Source of the DNA: Gammaproteobacteria bacterium
GTDB lineage: Bacteria; Pseudomonadota; Gammaproteobacteria; Eutrophobiales; Eutrophobiaceae
Reading direction: 5' to 3'
Assembly: GCA_015661095.1 (NCBI GenBank)
Contig: JACVQI010000101.1
Coordinates: 1-6,933 of the forward strand
Length of the DNA: 6,933 nucleotides
Shown in pieces: positions 5,990 to 6,933 of this stretch. Each line of letters starts with the position of its first letter. Position 1 is the stretch's first letter. Both the position numbers and the translations under genes were made by a program. The notes below the pieces were generated by a model. It saw only the letters and a program-made list of their open reading frames with translations. It ran no database searches and was not told where the DNA came from.

Positions 5990-6065
5990 TAATCCTTAAT
6001 TTACCCGCAGCAGGCTAAGAACTTATATGCGGCGAACCCTTGTGTTCTGGTGTACAGTAACTGCG

Positions 6066-6078
6066 ATTGATTATCAAT
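6066..6078. repeat. 13-bp palindrome ATTGAT-T-ATCAAT before the SnoaL-like gene
   Basis: Two perfect 6-bp arms around one base, ending four bases before the Shine-Dalgarno GAGGTG of the downstream gene. Its arms resemble the half-sites of an FNR box, but FNR sites have four central bases rather than the two left here (or one in this register), so no regulator is named. Confidence 0.4.
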
Positions 6079-6094
6079 AATGAGGTGATTCCAT

Positions 6095-6631
6095 ATGGTA
6101 ATAACCAGTACAAATCGACTGCGAGTCATCACCTGTGGTTTTCTGCTGGCCGGATCGTTACTGGCCGGTAGTGCCGCCGCGCAAACGGCCGGGCAACTCG
6201 CGGACCGGGCGGCGATTGCCGAGCAGGTGGCCCGTTATTCTTATGCGGCGGATGGCAAGGATCTCGAAGCGTTTCTCGCCCTGTTCACGGTAGACGCGGT
6301 CTGGCAGAGCATACCGCCCGGGCAGACCGAGCCGGATACGATTTTGCATAATCGTGAGGAAATCCGTACCTTTTCCGTTGATCGGTTTAAACAGAATACC
6401 GGCGTCAGAACCGGCCACCACCAGTCCGGATTGCTGTTTACGGAACTGACCGCGGATACCGCCAGGACCCAGAACATGATCATGGTTACCCAGCAGGGGG
6501 CCGAGGATGCCGCGCCAGTCGTGGTCGTTTCCGGCGTTTACTATGATACCTGGAAAAAAACCACTGCCGGCTGGCAGATAACTACCCGGACCATGCGCAT
6601 GGAGCCATTGCCGTTGACGGCCGGGCAGTAA
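6095..6631 (+). CDS. Exported SnoaL-like (SnoaL_4 type) NTF2-fold protein
   Basis: A 178-residue protein with a signal peptide (core about 11-26, cleavage near GSAAA at 29). The mature part fits the SnoaL_4-type NTF2 family: the first helix and turn LADRAAIAEQVARYSYAADG (35-54), LEAFLALFTVDAVW (57-70), the mid-domain TGHHQSG (106-112) with adjacent histidines 108 and 109, and the paired closing strands GVYYDTW (147-153) and GWQITTRTM (159-167). Such domains bind small hydrophobic ligands; relatives include ring-hydroxylating dioxygenase small subunits and dehydratases, but most have no assigned reaction. Cys14 lies before the hydrophobic core and in a poor lipobox, so a lipoprotein is unlikely. 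GAGGTG seven bases upstream fixes the start. It is divergent from the minus-strand operon, with 198 bases between starts, and may share regulation with it. It is only distantly similar to the other SnoaL-like protein in the window. Confidence 0.87.
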   Translation: MVITSTNRLRVITCGFLLAGSLLAGSAAAQTAGQLADRAAIAEQVARYSYAADGKDLEAFLALFTVDAVWQSIPPGQTEPDTILHNREEIRTFSVDRFKQNTGVRTGHHQSGLLFTELTADTARTQNMIMVTQQGAEDAAPVVVVSGVYYDTWKKTTAGWQITTRTMRMEPLPLTAGQ

Positions 6632-6746
6632 TAACAGGCGCTGGACCAGAGCGTGTGAGGATTGCATCGGTGAGTCTTGCGCAAGGGATTAACCGTTCGG
6701 ACCAGCTGAGCATCAGTCTTGTTCCCACGATAACCTTAGGCTAAGA

Positions 6747-6763
6747 TTCAACGATGTTCAACG
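6747..6763. repeat. Tandem TTCAACG repeats one helical turn apart
   Basis: TTCAACG occurs at 6747-6753 and 6757-6763, ten bases apart, upstream of the right-edge gene. The second copy also starts a small inverted repeat, TCAAC-N5-GTTGA at 6758-6772. Spacing by one helical turn would put both copies on the same DNA face. A CTTAG-G-CTAAG palindrome (6735-6745) lies just upstream. Confidence 0.35.
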
Positions 6764-6805
6764 CCCGGTTGAGCATCCCAATTCTAAAATTGCAGGAATA
6801 TCCTG

Positions 6806-6933
6806 ATGCAAACACAGGCCATAGTATTTAAAGGTTTCTCTTATCTGATTTTAATCCTGATGGGGGTGTTCGCTCCCAGGCTCCATGTGTACGCAGCCAC
6901 CAGCATCGGCGGTCTGGTTATCGATCTGAACGG
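6806..6933 (+). CDS. Start of an exported protein cut by the window edge
   Basis: An ATG at 6806 opens a frame that runs to the edge without a stop (42 full codons). AGGA lies eight bases upstream. The N-terminus MQTQAIVFKGFSYLILILMG with APRLHVYA after it looks like a signal peptide with cleavage near residue 30. The first mature residues, ATSIGGLVIDLNG, resemble the opening strand of a carboxypeptidase-regulatory-like (CarboxypepD_reg) domain, which reads I-G-V-D-NG before PV-GA. That domain opens many secreted proteins and outer-membrane receptors, so the full product cannot be named. It follows the SnoaL-like gene by 174 bases on the same strand and may be co-transcribed. Confidence 0.6.
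   Translation, partial: MQTQAIVFKGFSYLILILMGVFAPRLHVYAATSIGGLVIDLN

Noticed and set aside
6134..6136. Cys14 of the SnoaL_4-type protein as a lipoprotein cysteine
   Set aside because: The preceding residues (V-I-T) are a poor lipobox and the cysteine comes before, not after, the hydrophobic core. A Sec-type cleavage near GSAAA fits better.

Overview
The window carries five complete protein genes and the start of a sixth, with no RNA genes, insertion sequences, CRISPR arrays or integrase traces. Each protein begins with a Sec-type signal peptide, so the whole window is devoted to exported proteins. Shine-Dalgarno initiation, moderately GC-rich coding DNA with AT-rich spacers, and the families present (tannase-like, class C beta-lactamase-like, DUF6152-like, SnoaL/NTF2-like) point to a heterotrophic Gram-negative bacterium, most likely a proteobacterium and perhaps a marine or soil gammaproteobacterium. 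The lineage is an inference from family content, not a demonstrated assignment.

Layout, left to right: a minus-strand SnoaL-like protein (2-520); a 317-bp divergent intergenic region with two inverted repeats; a plus-strand serine hydrolase of the beta-lactamase/family VIII esterase type (838-2058); a convergent minus-strand tannase-fold protein (2120-3688) with its own promoter region, in which a palindrome lies between the -35 and -10; a minus-strand pair made of a 460-residue uncharacterised secreted protein (4514-5896) followed 66 bp later by a DUF6152-like small protein (3962-4447), probably one operon with a good sigma70-type promoter at 5950-5979; then, divergently on the plus strand, a second SnoaL-like protein (6095-6631) and the truncated start of another secreted protein (6806 to the right edge).

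The most striking observation is in the tannase-family protein. The fold markers are intact (ten cysteines, calcium-loop sequence, C-terminal signature), but all three positions of the CS-D-HC catalytic triad are changed: Ser to His196, Asp to Glu411 and His to Met450. The reading frame is clean. This looks like a maintained secreted pseudoenzyme or a repurposed binding protein rather than a decaying gene.

How the genes cooperate is not proven. Exported ester-hydrolase folds beside small NTF2-like proteins and DUF6152-type proteins would suit periplasmic processing of small, perhaps aromatic or polyketide-like, esters. No transporter, regulator or cytoplasmic catabolic enzyme is visible to fix the substrate.
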